Source: Sternotherus odoratus (lineage: Eukaryota > Chordata > Testudines > Kinosternidae). From it: a DNA stretch of 64,000 nt. The stretch is from assembly GCA_032164245.1 (NCBI GenBank), contig JAVMKO010000003.1:9248651-9312650 (forward strand), written 5' to 3'. Positions 44,271-55,070 of the stretch are shown here, piece after piece. A model generated the notes under the pieces. The model did not search any database. It saw nothing but the letters and a program-made list of their open reading frames with translations, and was not told the origin of the DNA. Numbering within the stretch: the stretch's first letter is position 1; every line of letters begins with the position of its first letter. Position numbers and translations under genes: made by a program.

Positions 44271-45003
44271 CAGGCTCAAATCCTCGAAGATATTTACATA
44301 CTTAACTCCCTTTGAAACCAAATGCAGTTGAGGATCTTGTCCTCCGATACTACAGAGATGGAGGGTGGGTACGTACCTACAGAGAAGGATCATTTTCTGG
44401 TGACTGCAGGAAGTGAAGCCTTTATTGACCAGTATCTTTCTCATTATTTATTGTTACTCCGTCTTCATCGTCATTGCTATCTGAATTATTTAAATGGAAG
44501 TTAGAGTGGTGGTAGTTAAAGATTTATTATGCCACTGCAAGGTTTGTTATATCAGAAAATGGTTTGTTGCTGGTAGGTAAAACACTCCACATGTAATGAA
44601 AATTACCTTCTATTATCTTCCTAATGCCATAATCTATTAGGCTTGTGGAGTGGGCTCCCAGTTCAACAGGTGGAAGCTTGCTTAGGACATTGGAAGTGAG
44701 ACTGGGAAAAGCACAGGATGGCACACTCCTGCACTGGTTAGGAGGGGGATGCACTAGGGTTTCTGAACCAAGGAGTCAACCCGCCCCTACGGTTGTGATT
44801 CTTTTGCCCTTCTCATATCGCTAATATAACCCTTCTGCCAGGTGGGGTCAGCAGCCAGAAGGGATGGGTGGAGCATGTAGGGATTCCTCTTAACATGACA
44901 AAACAGAAATCTAGGAAAACTAACCACCACACCAGGTGCCTCGAAGGGGACAATACCTAAGGCAACGTACAAAGACGTCCCTCAGTTGAGGCATATTAGA
45001 TAT
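44271..45003. other. Unassigned sequence
   Basis: No recognised transposon, RNA or coding domain up to the hAT element at 45004. Confidence 0.4.
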
Positions 45004-45713
45004 CAGTGGCGGACCGTGCATTTCACACCTAGGCCTTCAGTAGTGCTCCGTCTGAATCAATTCACCCCTCAATAACTATTTTATGGTTATAAAAATCATC
45101 TTATTATGTAGAAATACAGTATAAAGATTAGGGGTGCACAAGTCTTCTACTACTGCAGCTACAGCTGCGACACCCCCCCCCCCCAAAAAAAAAAAAAACC
45201 CCCATCAATAATATCCTCATAAACTCACAATATTATTTAGGAAAAAAGCAACATTTTACTCACCAAAAATTTGGATTATTTGTAGACAAAATCCATCCTC
45301 CTCTGACTATCCAATCAACGGGTGTGAATACGGTGACGTTGCCTTATGCCTGCTAGAGGGCCCTGGTGTCACCAACTTAAAATCTGATTGGTTAAAGCAA
45401 CAGTTTAATCGACATTTTTTTCTGTTAGAGGGCCCGCAGAACGGATTGTGAAGGCCTCCAGGCAGACATCTTTGACTTTGACCCTGCCTAGCAACAAATG
45501 ATGGCTGAAATGTGATTGGTTAAATGCTTTAATATGAAAATACATGTCTGGAAGCAGCACAACCAGGGGAAAAGCTATGAAAGGAAGCGGACAGACCATT
45601 TGGAAATATTTAATAAGTATTCATGGACAAAATATAATTAACATCAGTCTGTGATTCAGATATTTTCTTAGGCCAGTAGAGAAGGCCTTGCAGGCCCTGA
45701 CGGCCCACCACTG
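45004..45713. mobile_element. hAT-type element with perfect 8-bp TSD
   Basis: A 710-bp unit beginning CAGTGGCGGACCGTGCATT and ending GACGGCCCACCACTG as imperfect inverted repeats. It is flanked by TTAGATAT on both sides (44996-45003 and 45714-45721), a perfect 8-bp duplication. Subterminal words CCTAGGCCTTCAGTAG and CAGTAGAGAAGGCCTTG are also inverted copies. The interior carries an internal C14/A14 run near 45173-45198 and no transposase frame, so it is a non-autonomous derivative. Confidence 0.9.
45172..45198. repeat. Poly-C/poly-A run
   Basis: About fourteen C followed by about fourteen A inside the hAT element; slippage-prone. Confidence 0.9.
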
Positions 45714-46287
45714 TTAGATATTGTTCCCCTGCCCTTTGTCACCCAATAAGGATAACAACCTTTGCTACCCCTGCATCCCAGACATAAGTGAATACTAACC
45801 CAAATATAGCCAACCTTGATCACTTTGGCAAAGCAGACAAGTCTTCTGAACACCTAGGCAAAGGAGGTGTGTGAATGCAAATACGGTGAGCTCCTGAGGG
45901 ACCCTTCTTCCAATTCATCAATAGATGTCAGCAGAGAGCTCATTCACTGGCTTATGCTATAGAGGAGGGGAATCCTAACCAGATGGGAGGAGGGTCCTGG
46001 GTTTCTTTTCAAAAAGGTCACTGAACTAGATGGGGTCCAGAGCAGTCTGGTTTCTTTGTGGTGTTTGGGAGAGGCTGGCATCCCTTCTGGGGCAGAATAA
46101 AGGTTGTGGTGCATTGTCAGTTGTGTATGGTCATTGTGCTGCTCGTGGTATGTGTGTCTGTGGGTGGGGGAGTATTAGGTGGGTACTGGTGGTAGCCTTA
46201 TCTTTTCATCTCTTTGCTCTAGAGGTTTTGTGCCAGATATGGTATGTATAGAGCAATTGTAATTGACACACAATCGTGTTTTTGTGT
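45714..46287. other. Unassigned sequence
   Basis: No recognised element. The plus-strand frame at 46030-46251 (73 codons) has no domain. Confidence 0.4.
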
Positions 46288-46800
46288 TGCAGGGATATAG
46301 AAACTGCCAGACTGGATCAGTCCCAGGGACCATCTAGTCCAGGACCCTATCTCCAGCAGTGGCCAGTACCACATACGTCAGAGAAAGGGATCAGATCCTG
46401 ACATTACCAATTGTGGAATAATCTGCCCCTCACATTTGGTCTCATCTTGTTATTTCATAGTTATGGGTTATACTCCAAATCCTGAGATTTTAATATCCCT
46501 TCAGAATTTTGTTAATGTTAAAATTGCAACTGTGGATATTCTTGTTAGTCAGAGAAATGCCCAGTCCCTTTTGGAAACTTGCTAAGTTCTTGGCCTCAAC
46601 AACTTCCTGTGGCAATGAGTTCCACAGTCCAACTGTGTGTTGTGAAAAAAATCCTTTTATTGATTTTGAAATAGCCACCTTTTTATTTCATCAGATGTCC
46701 CCTTATTCTAGTGTTATGAGACAGGGAGAACAGAAATTCCTAATCTACCCTTTCTAGACTATCCATTATTTCATATACTTTTATTATTTGCATCCTACTA
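46288..46800 (-). mobile_element. L3-like LINE 3' end
   Basis: In reverse complement the L3 3' region can be followed: plus-strand GGATATAGAAACTGCCAGAC, GGATCAGTCCCAGGGACC, GGCCTCAACAACTTCCTGTG, GGCAATGAGTTCCACAGTCC, TGTGTGTTGTGAAAAAAATCC. The minus frame at 46490-46678 (H-T-V-G-L-W-N-S-L-P-Q-E-V-V) is the antisense of this 3' UTR. Confidence 0.88.
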
Positions 46801-46999
46801 TATATAATGGGGGGATGCAAAAGATATAAGTTTATATAGTGCATACTGAATACATGTACATACATAATCAGATACAGTGTAATATAAAATCTTATTCAAC
46901 AAATTAATTCAGATGGGCCTGTACTACAAGCGACATTAGCACGTAGACAAAAAATTAAGTGAAAGTCAACAGCAAGAAGATAATGAAAACCAGAAGTGC

Positions 47000-47898
47000 A
47001 TTGTAATAGAGGGAGGTCTGTTGAGGTGCCATAGGGAGGTTGGTTTGGATACCCCAGGGAACAGTGTAATACCAGGACTTATTTAAAGTTCTCATTAATG
47101 ATCTGGAAGAGGGTTACTGGAAACAGCATGTTACAATTAAATTTGCAGCAGATATTAAATTGGCATCTGTTGGAAATGAGGATTGTGAAGCATTAGAAAA
47201 CCCTTCCTCACAGCACCATGCCAGGTATGGAAGGGGTTCCAATAAGCGTCAGCTAAGAGGACAGAGAAATCGTATAAAGGGACACAGAGGCATTAGAAAT
47301 ATTAGCAAGAAATACAAAAATTTAAATTTGGTTCGGATAATCCAAGCTCAAGTTTCTGTGGAAAATAACCCAGAACACCAATATACAGTGGGAGAAAGTA
47401 TATGGTGAACATGGGCTGGAAATGAGCTGGCGATATCTGAAGACAGCAAAGAAAGTGATATGTTCAGAGCCATTGAGTCATTGCCCAGAGAGGAGCTAAT
47501 TCATTTTCATGTATCACTTAGAAATAGGGACCACATCTGATATAAGGCCTGATCCAAGGTCCATTGAAGTTAATAGGCATCTTCCATTGCCGTCAGAGGG
47601 CTTTGGGTCAAATCCAGTTTCCACTTGGTTCTGGAGAGGTTAATACCCAAAAGGAACCGAAGTGCTTCCAATGCATCAGAGAAGAGCAAAACGGAAATAC
47701 AGTTAGGAGACTGGACAGGCATTGATTTCCAATAACAGAGCTGAAGAACTAATTGTGGTACAGCTTAGCTAAGTGATGACTAAAGAGGAACACTAAAAAA
47801 GCCCACGGTTACTTAAAGAGTTTAAATGTCATGAGGCAGAAGAACTATTTAGGGTGGGGCTATTATGGAATGAAATTTAACAGAGGGACATACAGACA
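47000..47898 (+). pseudogene. CR1 LINE RT remnant, 5' part of split copy
   Basis: The plus strand near 47045-47180 reads an I-N-D-L-E-E-G-Y-W block with F-A-A-D-I-K-L just downstream, the decayed F-I-N-D-L and F-A-D-D-x-K-L motifs of CR1 reverse transcriptase. Around 47820-47890 it carries the CR1 3' region (M-R-Q-K-N-Y-L-G-W-G and the ATGAAATTTAACAGAGGGA phrase). An unrelated insert at 47899-48300 splits it, and the CR1 end resumes near 48310. Confidence 0.7.
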
Positions 47899-48300
47899 TG
47901 CCAAGCCTGTGAAAGAAAGGCAGAAATTGGGCTTGTTTGGGGCTTACTTGGCTTGTGGGTGGCTTGTAGCTTGTTGCTTGTTTGGCATGTAGCTGGTTGC
48001 TTGTTGTAGCTTGTTGCATCTTTTTTTTAAACAGCACCGGGCAAGCAGGAGTGGGGAATCGGGGAGGGGACAAGGGACAAGGGGAAGCAGGGGCAAGGGT
48101 GGGGAGAGAGTCAGGAGTGCACAGCAGGCCCACAACAGTCCCAGACTGCGTGCTGGGGGGGGGGGGGGGGGGATCTAGTCACATAGAGTGTTGGGGGTTT
48201 TAGGGACTGGCTTGTTTTGGCCTTGTTTTGAAATGGGATTAGCTTGATTTTTGGCTTATTGTGAAAGTCCAGGTGCTTATTTACCACATGAAATTTGGCA
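47899..48300. mobile_element. GCTTGT-rich inserted repeat
   Basis: A segment with imperfect reiterations of GGCTTGT, TTGCTTG and GTAGCTTG interrupts a CR1. Its ends (TGCCAAGCCTGTGAAAG and CACATGAAATTTGGCA) are weak inverted repeats. Contains a G18 run at 48155-48172. Family not recognised by name; no target duplication established. Confidence 0.4.
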
Positions 48301-48545
48301 ACTGTGGGAACATAAAAGGCTGATGGTCAAGGAGGGAAAGAATCCTGCTAGTGACAATGAAATAGTCCCTCATTGGAAGTGGTGGGAGTTTCAGTAGGTG
48401 GGTCATTTAAAACTGGGCTGGACAAAGCACAAGAGAATGTCCCATAGGGGACAACCCTTCGGTATTTGGGGACCTAGTGGACTTTAAGGCCAGAAGGGAA
48501 ATCAGACAAGATGATCACAGTGGTCCCTTCTGGCCTTAAACAAGA
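48301..48545 (+). mobile_element. CR1 LINE 3' end, after interruption
   Basis: Sense CR1 tail: AAAACTGGGCTGGACAAAGC, GACAAGATGATCACAGTGG and TCCCTTCTGGCCTTAAAC. It completes the copy that begins near 47000. Confidence 0.8.
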
Positions 48546-49482
48546 AACATTCTTGTTGGACAAGAAACAATAGCTACATCTTAAAGTTGTTTCTTGGGCA
48601 CAACTCCCCAAGAAGCCCAGAAAAGTACCACACAAAGCAGATTGGTATTTTTAGGCAGATGGGCAGCCTAACAGTACATTGTACTTTCTGTCCATCATTT
48701 GTATGTGTGCCCATATTTCACACCTGGTGTGAAAGGATAGGGCTTGACCATCTAATCAGTTAGCGGCAATATGTTTGTAACAGTTCTCTAATTGGGGTTC
48801 CTTATTGGTGAGTGGGTCCAGGGAAATTCAGCACAAGTGACCGGGCTTGTGTAAAATGAGGCTGAAAATGTTCCGCGTTTTCCCAAGTTCATCATTCCAT
48901 TGACATAACTTCAGGAGGGAGCTGCCCTCCCACCTTGAGCAGTCAATCACAACAAACAGAGCAGGAGCCCTTAAGCCTGGGATATTGGATATAGCGAAGA
49001 AAATACTATAAACTGTAAATCAAAGATGATGTCTAGTTTATAAGAATTTTGCCTGAAGACACATTTTTATTCCCCAAAGCCTCTTTGCTAAAACATTTAT
49101 TACTGATCCTAATTCCTCTTGCAAACTTAGTTAATACTCGTGGATATCTTTTGCATACAGAATAGCACACATGCCGTTAGACTGATGTGTCTCACCGGCT
49201 GATGCTGGGATGAGCGGAGTAGACTACGAAGTGGAAGGGAGATAGCTGAAAGGGATGTTTAGCTTTAAATAAAATGATGTTCTGTATAACCAAGCTCTTA
49301 GCTTGGATCTTGCTTTGGTATCTCCACAGGTATCTCCAATAGCAAGGGTATCTCCAATTCTGACTCCCCAATTCTGCCCAGGAATGGCACAGAACATATT
49401 TATTTCTTCCCCCCACACCCGCAGTTCTGGCTAATGCTAGAAAATGGGGTATTCACACAACTATCAGTTCCTGAACTGAATC
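48546..49482. other. Unassigned sequence
   Basis: No recognised element or domain. At 49308-49360 a short phrase (GGTATCTCCA...) recurs three times as an imperfect 20-bp tandem. Confidence 0.4.
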
Positions 49483-49485
49483 TGA

Positions 49486-49768
49486 TGGCTGGTCCTCACT
49501 ACCTGCCGGATTGGCGGGTAGCCATCGATCTGTTAGCGATCGATTTCTCATGTCTGGTGAAGATGCGAGAAATCGATCGCCCGCGGCGCCCCCGTCGACT
49601 CCGGAACTCCAGCTCGCCGGGAGGCGCAAGCTGGAGTCGACAGGGGAGCGCGCCGCCGACTACCGCCACCATGAGGACGGCAGGTAAGTCGGCTGGAGAT
49701 ACGCAAACTTCGTAGCTGAAGTTGCGTATCTGCAGTCGATCCCCCCGCCCCATAGTGAAGACCAGCCC
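49486..49768. mobile_element. PIF/Harbinger-like MITE, CpG-rich copy
   Basis: A 283-bp unit starting TGGCTGGTCCTCACTACC and ending TAGTGAAGACCAGCCC. It is of the same family as 40537-40796. Flanks TGA and TAA would be a decayed TAA target duplication. The core is unusually CpG-rich (CGATCGCCCGCGGCGC, GTCGACTCCGG). The frames on both strands (49434-49715 and 49499-49795) are shadows of this CpG-rich repeat. Confidence 0.7.
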
Positions 49769-49984
49769 TAAGTTCTTATTGTAATGTCGGCCCACACCAA
49801 CAATGGCAGCTTTGAAGGCCTTCCTTCTTCATAAACACCCTTTGTCCTATTTCCCACACCACACTTTATGTATGGGAAGAACAACCTTCAGAAATCAAAT
49901 ATGAGAGGAGTAGCTGTGTTTTTGAACCTTCAGAAAGCCACCAGCCTGCATGAAAACTTGTCCATTGAGTGGGAATTACGTTCA

Positions 49985-50140
49985 AAGGGATTTGGCAGCT
50001 GACTGGGACTCAGAAGACCTGAGTTGGGGTCAGTCCCTAGCTCTGTCATATGCATCTAGTGTCGCTGAGTAAGTCACTTAAACCACCCTGTACTATGGTT
50101 CTCCCTTTTGTAATCCAGGACAACACCTCATAATGATATT
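49985..50140 (+). mobile_element. MIR SINE
   Basis: Sense MIR: TGACTGGGACTCAGAAGACC, TGAGTTGGGGTCAGTCCC, GCTGAGTAAGTCACTTAAACC and a weakened TTTTGTAATCCAGGAC end. Confidence 0.85.
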
Positions 50141-50239
50141 GAGAGATACATGACTAGATAGCAAATTAGGCACGAGTCTGCAATGTGATAGGGCAACAAA
50201 GCCAATGTGATTTGGGGCTGCCTTTGCAGACACATCATG

Positions 50240-50770
50240 TCAAAGAAGAAGAAGGTAATACAATAATCCTTCTATAGACAGCTCTGGTAACTGCATCTGG
50301 AATATGCAGTCATTTCTGGGCACCGCATTAACAGAAATAGACTGACAAATTGGAAGGAGATCTGGGAAGAATATCAAAATGGTCGATGATGGGAAGGGTT
50401 GATTTATTAGGAAAGATAAGAATTGCTTGGCACATGGTTGATTAAAGGGGAGGGGGCATGAGAAGAATCTGTAAATATTTTAAGCATGTAAATGTTAAGA
50501 TTGGCCAGCTTGTATGAAAGGGTTTGCAAGGATCTTTCTTGAGGAGCCCTGGGATGAAATTAAAGAGAAAAGCCAAAGCTGAATGTCAGGAAAAATGTTC
50601 TACCAGATAGCTCTCAAAGTGTGCAATAATCTCCCATGGGAAATGGTGGATGCCCTGTCGCCTGGGATAATAAAGTTCGACTGGAAGATGGCACTGTCAG
50701 GGAAGGGACATTGGACTGGATGATAGCATGACAATTGCTCCATTTCTAATTGTAATTAATTCTCTGATGT
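50240..50770 (+). mobile_element. CR1 LINE 3' region
   Basis: Sense CR1 from the RT C-terminal text (GGAATATGCAGTCATTTCTGG, the Y-x-V-Q-F-W equivalent) through the 3' UTR (AATGTCAGGAAAAATGTTC, GTGCAATAATCTCCCATGGG, GACATTGGACTGGATGATAGC). Strongly diverged. Confidence 0.75.
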
Positions 50771-51454
50771 AGTGAAATAGGGTCCCAAAGGCATCAGTGG
50801 AACCCCCCAGTTCAGAATATTTTAACTCAGTCACTGGAGAATACTCCAGAGTGTTGGGTCTCAACCAGGGGGATACAAACATCTATTGGGGGTCATGAGG
50901 ACTTTGCCCTTCATACATTGCTAATTGGGACAATGCCTCCACTGCCGCTACCCGTGTTACTGCAGCTACACTGGTGTTTATATGCTACACTAGTGTGAAT
51001 ATGTGTACACAAGCAGGGGAATCACAGCCCGTGCCTGAAGTGCAGATGTAGCGTTAGTCAGAGTTTGTAAATTGTTATGGGATCAGCTAGACCAAGGAAG
51101 GCAAATGTCAGATCGGCACCGTGATGCCAGTTGGCACATACTATACATATAACTGGCTAAAATGTAATCAGAATCTAGAGTTTCCAACATGATGGGGTGA
51201 ACCTGCAAAGTTTAGAGATGCTTTCAACATTGTGGGTGGTTAGTCAAATTAATCCCAACCCTGTGGGTCTGAAAGTCTTGTGTGACTAAGTTTTCTTCTC
51301 AGATTGTAAACACTTAGTTTTGGGAGATCTGATATATATATATATTGGCATATTTGGACGGTGCCTGTGTTTTCTATAAGTCTGTGATTCTGCTGCTACA
51401 GGTTTAAGAGTATTACAATCTTCATTCTTTTTGCATCTCCACTAAAAGCCTTTG

Positions 51455-51920
51455 ACTGTATCAGGGCCCTGGGAGTGAACTCAACCCTAGCAGTGTTAGC
51501 AGTGCCACAAGAGCACACTGAACTGCCATCCCAACCAACAACCTTAATGCTAAGGGACTACAGACTCACAGCAACCATGCCCCAAGCCCCTGATTGGATA
51601 GACAGGCAGAACTCTTATTGGGTAGCTGAACTATATAAAGGTCCCAACAGGAAGAGGAAGCTGTCTGAACAACAGACAGCGGGTTGCTGCTTAGACTGTC
51701 TTGCCTGACCTTGCCTTGCCACCCTACCTCCCTAGCTCACTGACCCGGACCTTTGGTTTGTATCTTCTGGCTACTGATCTCTGCAAGAACTTTGACCACT
51801 GCCCTGGATTGTCTCTGATACTGATCAAGCTCCTGGCTGGCTGACCCCCCGTGTAAACTTGACTACTACTTTGGACTGCCCCCCCCAGCCCACCTTGGCC
51901 ATCAGGGATTACAGATAGGA
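51455..51920 (+). repeat. LTR-like promoter-bearing repeat (candidate)
   Basis: The plus strand has two inverted CCAAT boxes (ATTGG near 51593 and 51617) followed by a strong TATATAAA at 51632-51639, then a long pyrimidine-rich stretch. This is the layout of an LTR promoter. TGTATCAGGGCC near 51457 and a terminal CA near 51915 could be the ends, but no target duplication was found. A host promoter is less likely, as no exon or CpG island follows. Confidence 0.4.
51632..51639 (+). promoter_or_regulatory. TATA box in LTR-like repeat
   Basis: TATATAAA preceded by two ATTGG (inverted CCAAT) words 15 and 39 bp upstream. Confidence 0.45.
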
Positions 51921-51924
51921 GAGC

Positions 51925-52350
51925 TGGTAAAAAAATGTCAGGCACAATGTTTTCCATCAGAAAATGATATATGGTCAGAATCAAAGCTTTTCCCACAAAT
52001 GTGTTGATTTGAACAAAGTGTGGTTTTTTGGGGGGGGAGGGGGGGAATGGAAGTGAAGTGTTTCAATCAGGTCAAAATGTTCCCTTTTTCCTTATCAAAC
52101 AGAATTTCATTTTTCAAAATTTCAAAACAACTTTGCATTTTGAAACTTATTTTATAAATTATACTACACGATAAACAGTCAGAATCAAAACAACATTTTT
52201 TTAATTGAACTGAAACAAAAAATGCTAAAACGATCAGTTTGGTGGGAAGTGTCTAAATGTTTTGTTCTGATTTGGAAAGAAATTGAATTTAGACATGTGG
52301 GAATTAACCTGCCGAATGAAAATTCTGAGTTTCAACCACCTCTGTTCTGT
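51925..52350. mobile_element. AT-rich hAT-like foldback, decayed
   Basis: The left end GAGAGCTGGTAAAAA and the right end TTTCAACCACCTCTG resemble the AGAGCTGGGC/GCCCACCTCT inverted repeats of 40980-41379, and the interior carries the same AAATGTT/CAAAACA words. No clean 8-bp duplication was found. Confidence 0.5.
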
Positions 52351-52424
52351 AAATGCTCACGAGCAAATCTAGGAATAGCCAAAGACCACACCAATGAGAT
52401 TGTCGTGATTATGTGATGGGGTTG

Positions 52425-52490
52425 CCGGTGTTAGGAAGGGGTAAGACTCAATGACCCTTCCAGTCCTACACTTTCTGTTAGTATATGATA
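52425..52490 (+). mobile_element. CR1 LINE terminal fragment
   Basis: AATGACCCTTCCAGTCCTAC with TTTCTGTTAG resembles the last part of a CR1 3' UTR, heavily diverged. Confidence 0.4.
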
Positions 52491-52587
52491 TGGAGACATA
52501 CACAAAGATGTAGGAAGAGGGCAGTAACACTTTAAGGACCAAGCTTGCATTGTGTGTGATTAACGGGGAGACAAAGAGATATTTTTT

Positions 52588-52640
52588 CAAAATCATTATA
52601 TTTGGAGCCAAATCATTATATAGTGTAGCCAAATCAAATA
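52588..52640. repeat. About 21-bp tandem repeat
   Basis: Roughly 2.5 units built around the word CAAATCATTATAT, period about 21 bp. Confidence 0.6.
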
Positions 52641-52824
52641 TTTTAGCATGGTTGACTGGTATACATGAGCTAACCTTTCCTGAGCAGTAAGAAACTATCA
52701 TTTACATTCTCTGGGCCAAGTGGAGTTTATGTTGGACCGATTTAATTGGATTTATTAATTTTTTTTAGGAAAGAGAGCTAGAGTGGCTAGCTGGTCATGC
52801 AATAAAGTGTGACTAGCAGTGAAT

Positions 52825-53000
52825 AGTTAGTCTTGTGGCTAAGGCCCTGGCTGGAGATTCTGAACATCGGTGCTCAATTCCAAGCTCTGCCACAGAATGC
52901 CATGTGACCTTGGTCAAGTCATTTAACCTCCCGGTGCCTCAGACCCACATTGGAGAAAAGGGAATACTCTTGGCCCGGCCTAGAAGATTAAGTTTTTACA
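52825..53000 (+). mobile_element. MIR SINE
   Basis: Sense MIR: AAGGCCCTGGCTGGAGATTC, GGTGCTCAATTCCAAGCTCT, ATGTGACCTTGGTCAAGTCA, TTTAACCTCCCGGTGCCTC. Confidence 0.87.
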
Positions 53001-54253
53001 TTGCCCTGTATAATGGGGTGCTACTGTAATACATATCCTATTCGGGAATGTGATGGGATCTTGCTGGTGGAAAAGAAGGATTAAAGATACTGGTTCTGAT
53101 GCTTTCCTAAATCTATGTAATAGTGCCATTGCATGAAGCACAAGAAAAAATTGATAATGAGCACAGGGCTGACCCAGGGATTGTACAACACCAATCCCCT
53201 TAATTTCTTCTGGGATATTCTGGTGCTGGCATGAGATTCTGCCATTTGTTCCACGTGGGTAAGAGTGAAAACACTGCTGCAGCCATGAAAACAATTTAGC
53301 AGTGTTCATTAGACAGCACAAAGGCGATCTGACCGCAGAATCACTGTCTTTCTCAAGAGATAGGGCGGGATCTAATATAGCCTCCAGGATCCTTTTAATT
53401 TGGAGGCATAAACCATTTGATTGCCATTAAATGTAGCAGCTGACAGCACAAAGAGCCAAGAAGGAATCTGGAGCCAAGGAGTCATATTTCTTCCTTCCCA
53501 GGATGAAGTGTGAGGAAGTTCAGTGATACTCCAGCTTGGACGTCCAACATATCAGAGCAGCCACCGAGACTGTTCCAAATGAGTCAGCCTCTGCATCTCC
53601 AGCGTAACAGTGATGAAAGCTGAGTTTTCTGTGCTATAATCTGGCAGCAGTAATCTCTGCTGTGGAATAGTCATGACGAGGGAATCACCAAAGGTTTGCA
53701 AAATAAGTTTCTTCTCCCCAAGTTTAAATCCTGAGGCTCTGGCTCAGTTTACATTCAGACTTTAGTTAGGCAGTCGGAGCCATGGGGAATTCATTCTTCC
53801 TCCTAAAGCACATGGGAATTTGGTTGATCTTAAACCAAGCTCTGGCTATTGGGGCACTTTATCCCATAATGGCCTCCTGCAGGGGATTTCTTATACCGAA
53901 ACATTTGGTATGGACCATTGTCAGTGACAGGATACTGAAGTAGCCTGACCCAGACAGGAGGTGCCTATGTTCTTTACTCCACAAATAATTCTATTTTCAA
54001 TGGAGTCATTGTTACTCAATGGCAATTAAAGCTAGGAGGCTGATCAACTAGAACTTGTACATGGAAATCCAGAGGGTTGGTCTTCATACGGGGTTGAACT
54101 GTACATAAATGTCCTTTTCAAAGGGCAAAACACTGTTACATTTCCTGCTCCTTGAGGGCCAGGCATGAGGCATATATGCTGAGCCATGTAAGGAAGCTCG
54201 CAGTGTAGGTTCATTTCAAGAAAGGAGGATTTGGAAGGTCACGGCCATTTATG
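53001..54253. other. Unassigned sequence
   Basis: About 1.25 kb with no recognised repeat, RNA or domain-bearing frame. Confidence 0.4.
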
Positions 54254-54335
54254 GGCACAATTCTCATGTTCAGCAAGACCCCTTGGCACCGCTTTAGCGG
54301 TACAAAGGGGCCTTAGTGTAAATAAGAATCAGGCC
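54254..54335. repeat. Foldback element GGCCTGATT family
   Basis: The left part (GCACAATTCTCATGTTCAGC) and the right part (GGCCTTAGTGTAAATAAGAA, ATCAGGCC) are imperfect inverted copies; the family also occurs at 17174-17470 and partly at 21640-21704. The interior holds a smaller hairpin GGCACCGCTTTAGCGGTAC. Confidence 0.6.
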
Positions 54336-54699
54336 TTTCTGTATCTTTCCCCACGCCTGTTCACATGCCACGTGAATAGCCACACTTTCAGCACCCATCG
54401 GCTTCAAAGGAGAACGCCAGGAGAGCCAGCCTGAAACCAAACCCACATACCCCCGCGTCGAAAGGAATCTGGTTTCCATGTGAAAGGTTTTTCCGGCAGA
54501 TGCAACAATGAGGCTTGGAAACAGAGCGGTGAAGATATGTGCTGGCAGGACGCTAAGCAGGTTCTGAAAAGTCACTCTGCAGAGTGTATCGCTTATAGTT
54601 AACCTCTGATTTGCGAGGATTCCTGCTGTTCCTGAGGGAGAGAACATCTCTGGAAAGAAGTTACCTTCGAGTATAAGCACACTCACGTGCGTGTCTCAT

Positions 54700-55070
54700 T
54701 CCCCAGAACTTCTTTTATAAAAAATGTAATATATGACATCTCATAATATTTTCATATTGGGTAACTACAGAGAATATTTTGGCAAGGGTGCTTAATCTAA
54801 AATGTTCAATTTTAATCAGCTTGAACTATGGTCTGTCTTTCTGTGAACTGAAAACCACCAATCAATTTTCCTTTATCTTTTTTTCTGTTTTTCTTACCCA
54901 AGGCAATGCCTTTTGTAAAAGGGTATTTATTTTTAATGGATTTTTTAATGAATTTTTCAGTCAAGCTATTAATAATGCCATTAATTATAGGCAGCTTGTA
55001 TTAAAGTGCATGCCGGCCTCTTAATCCTGACCCCCAGCTATTGGCTTGCAGCTAATCTAGCCTGGTGCTT
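54700..55070. other. Candidate conserved non-coding element, homeodomain-type sites
   Basis: A transposon-free AT-rich interval with densely spaced TAAT/ATTA cores (TTTTTAATGAATTTTTCAG, ATTAATAATGCCATTAATTAT). The layout resembles a deeply conserved developmental enhancer. Not coding. Conservation itself cannot be judged from one sequence. Confidence 0.3.
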
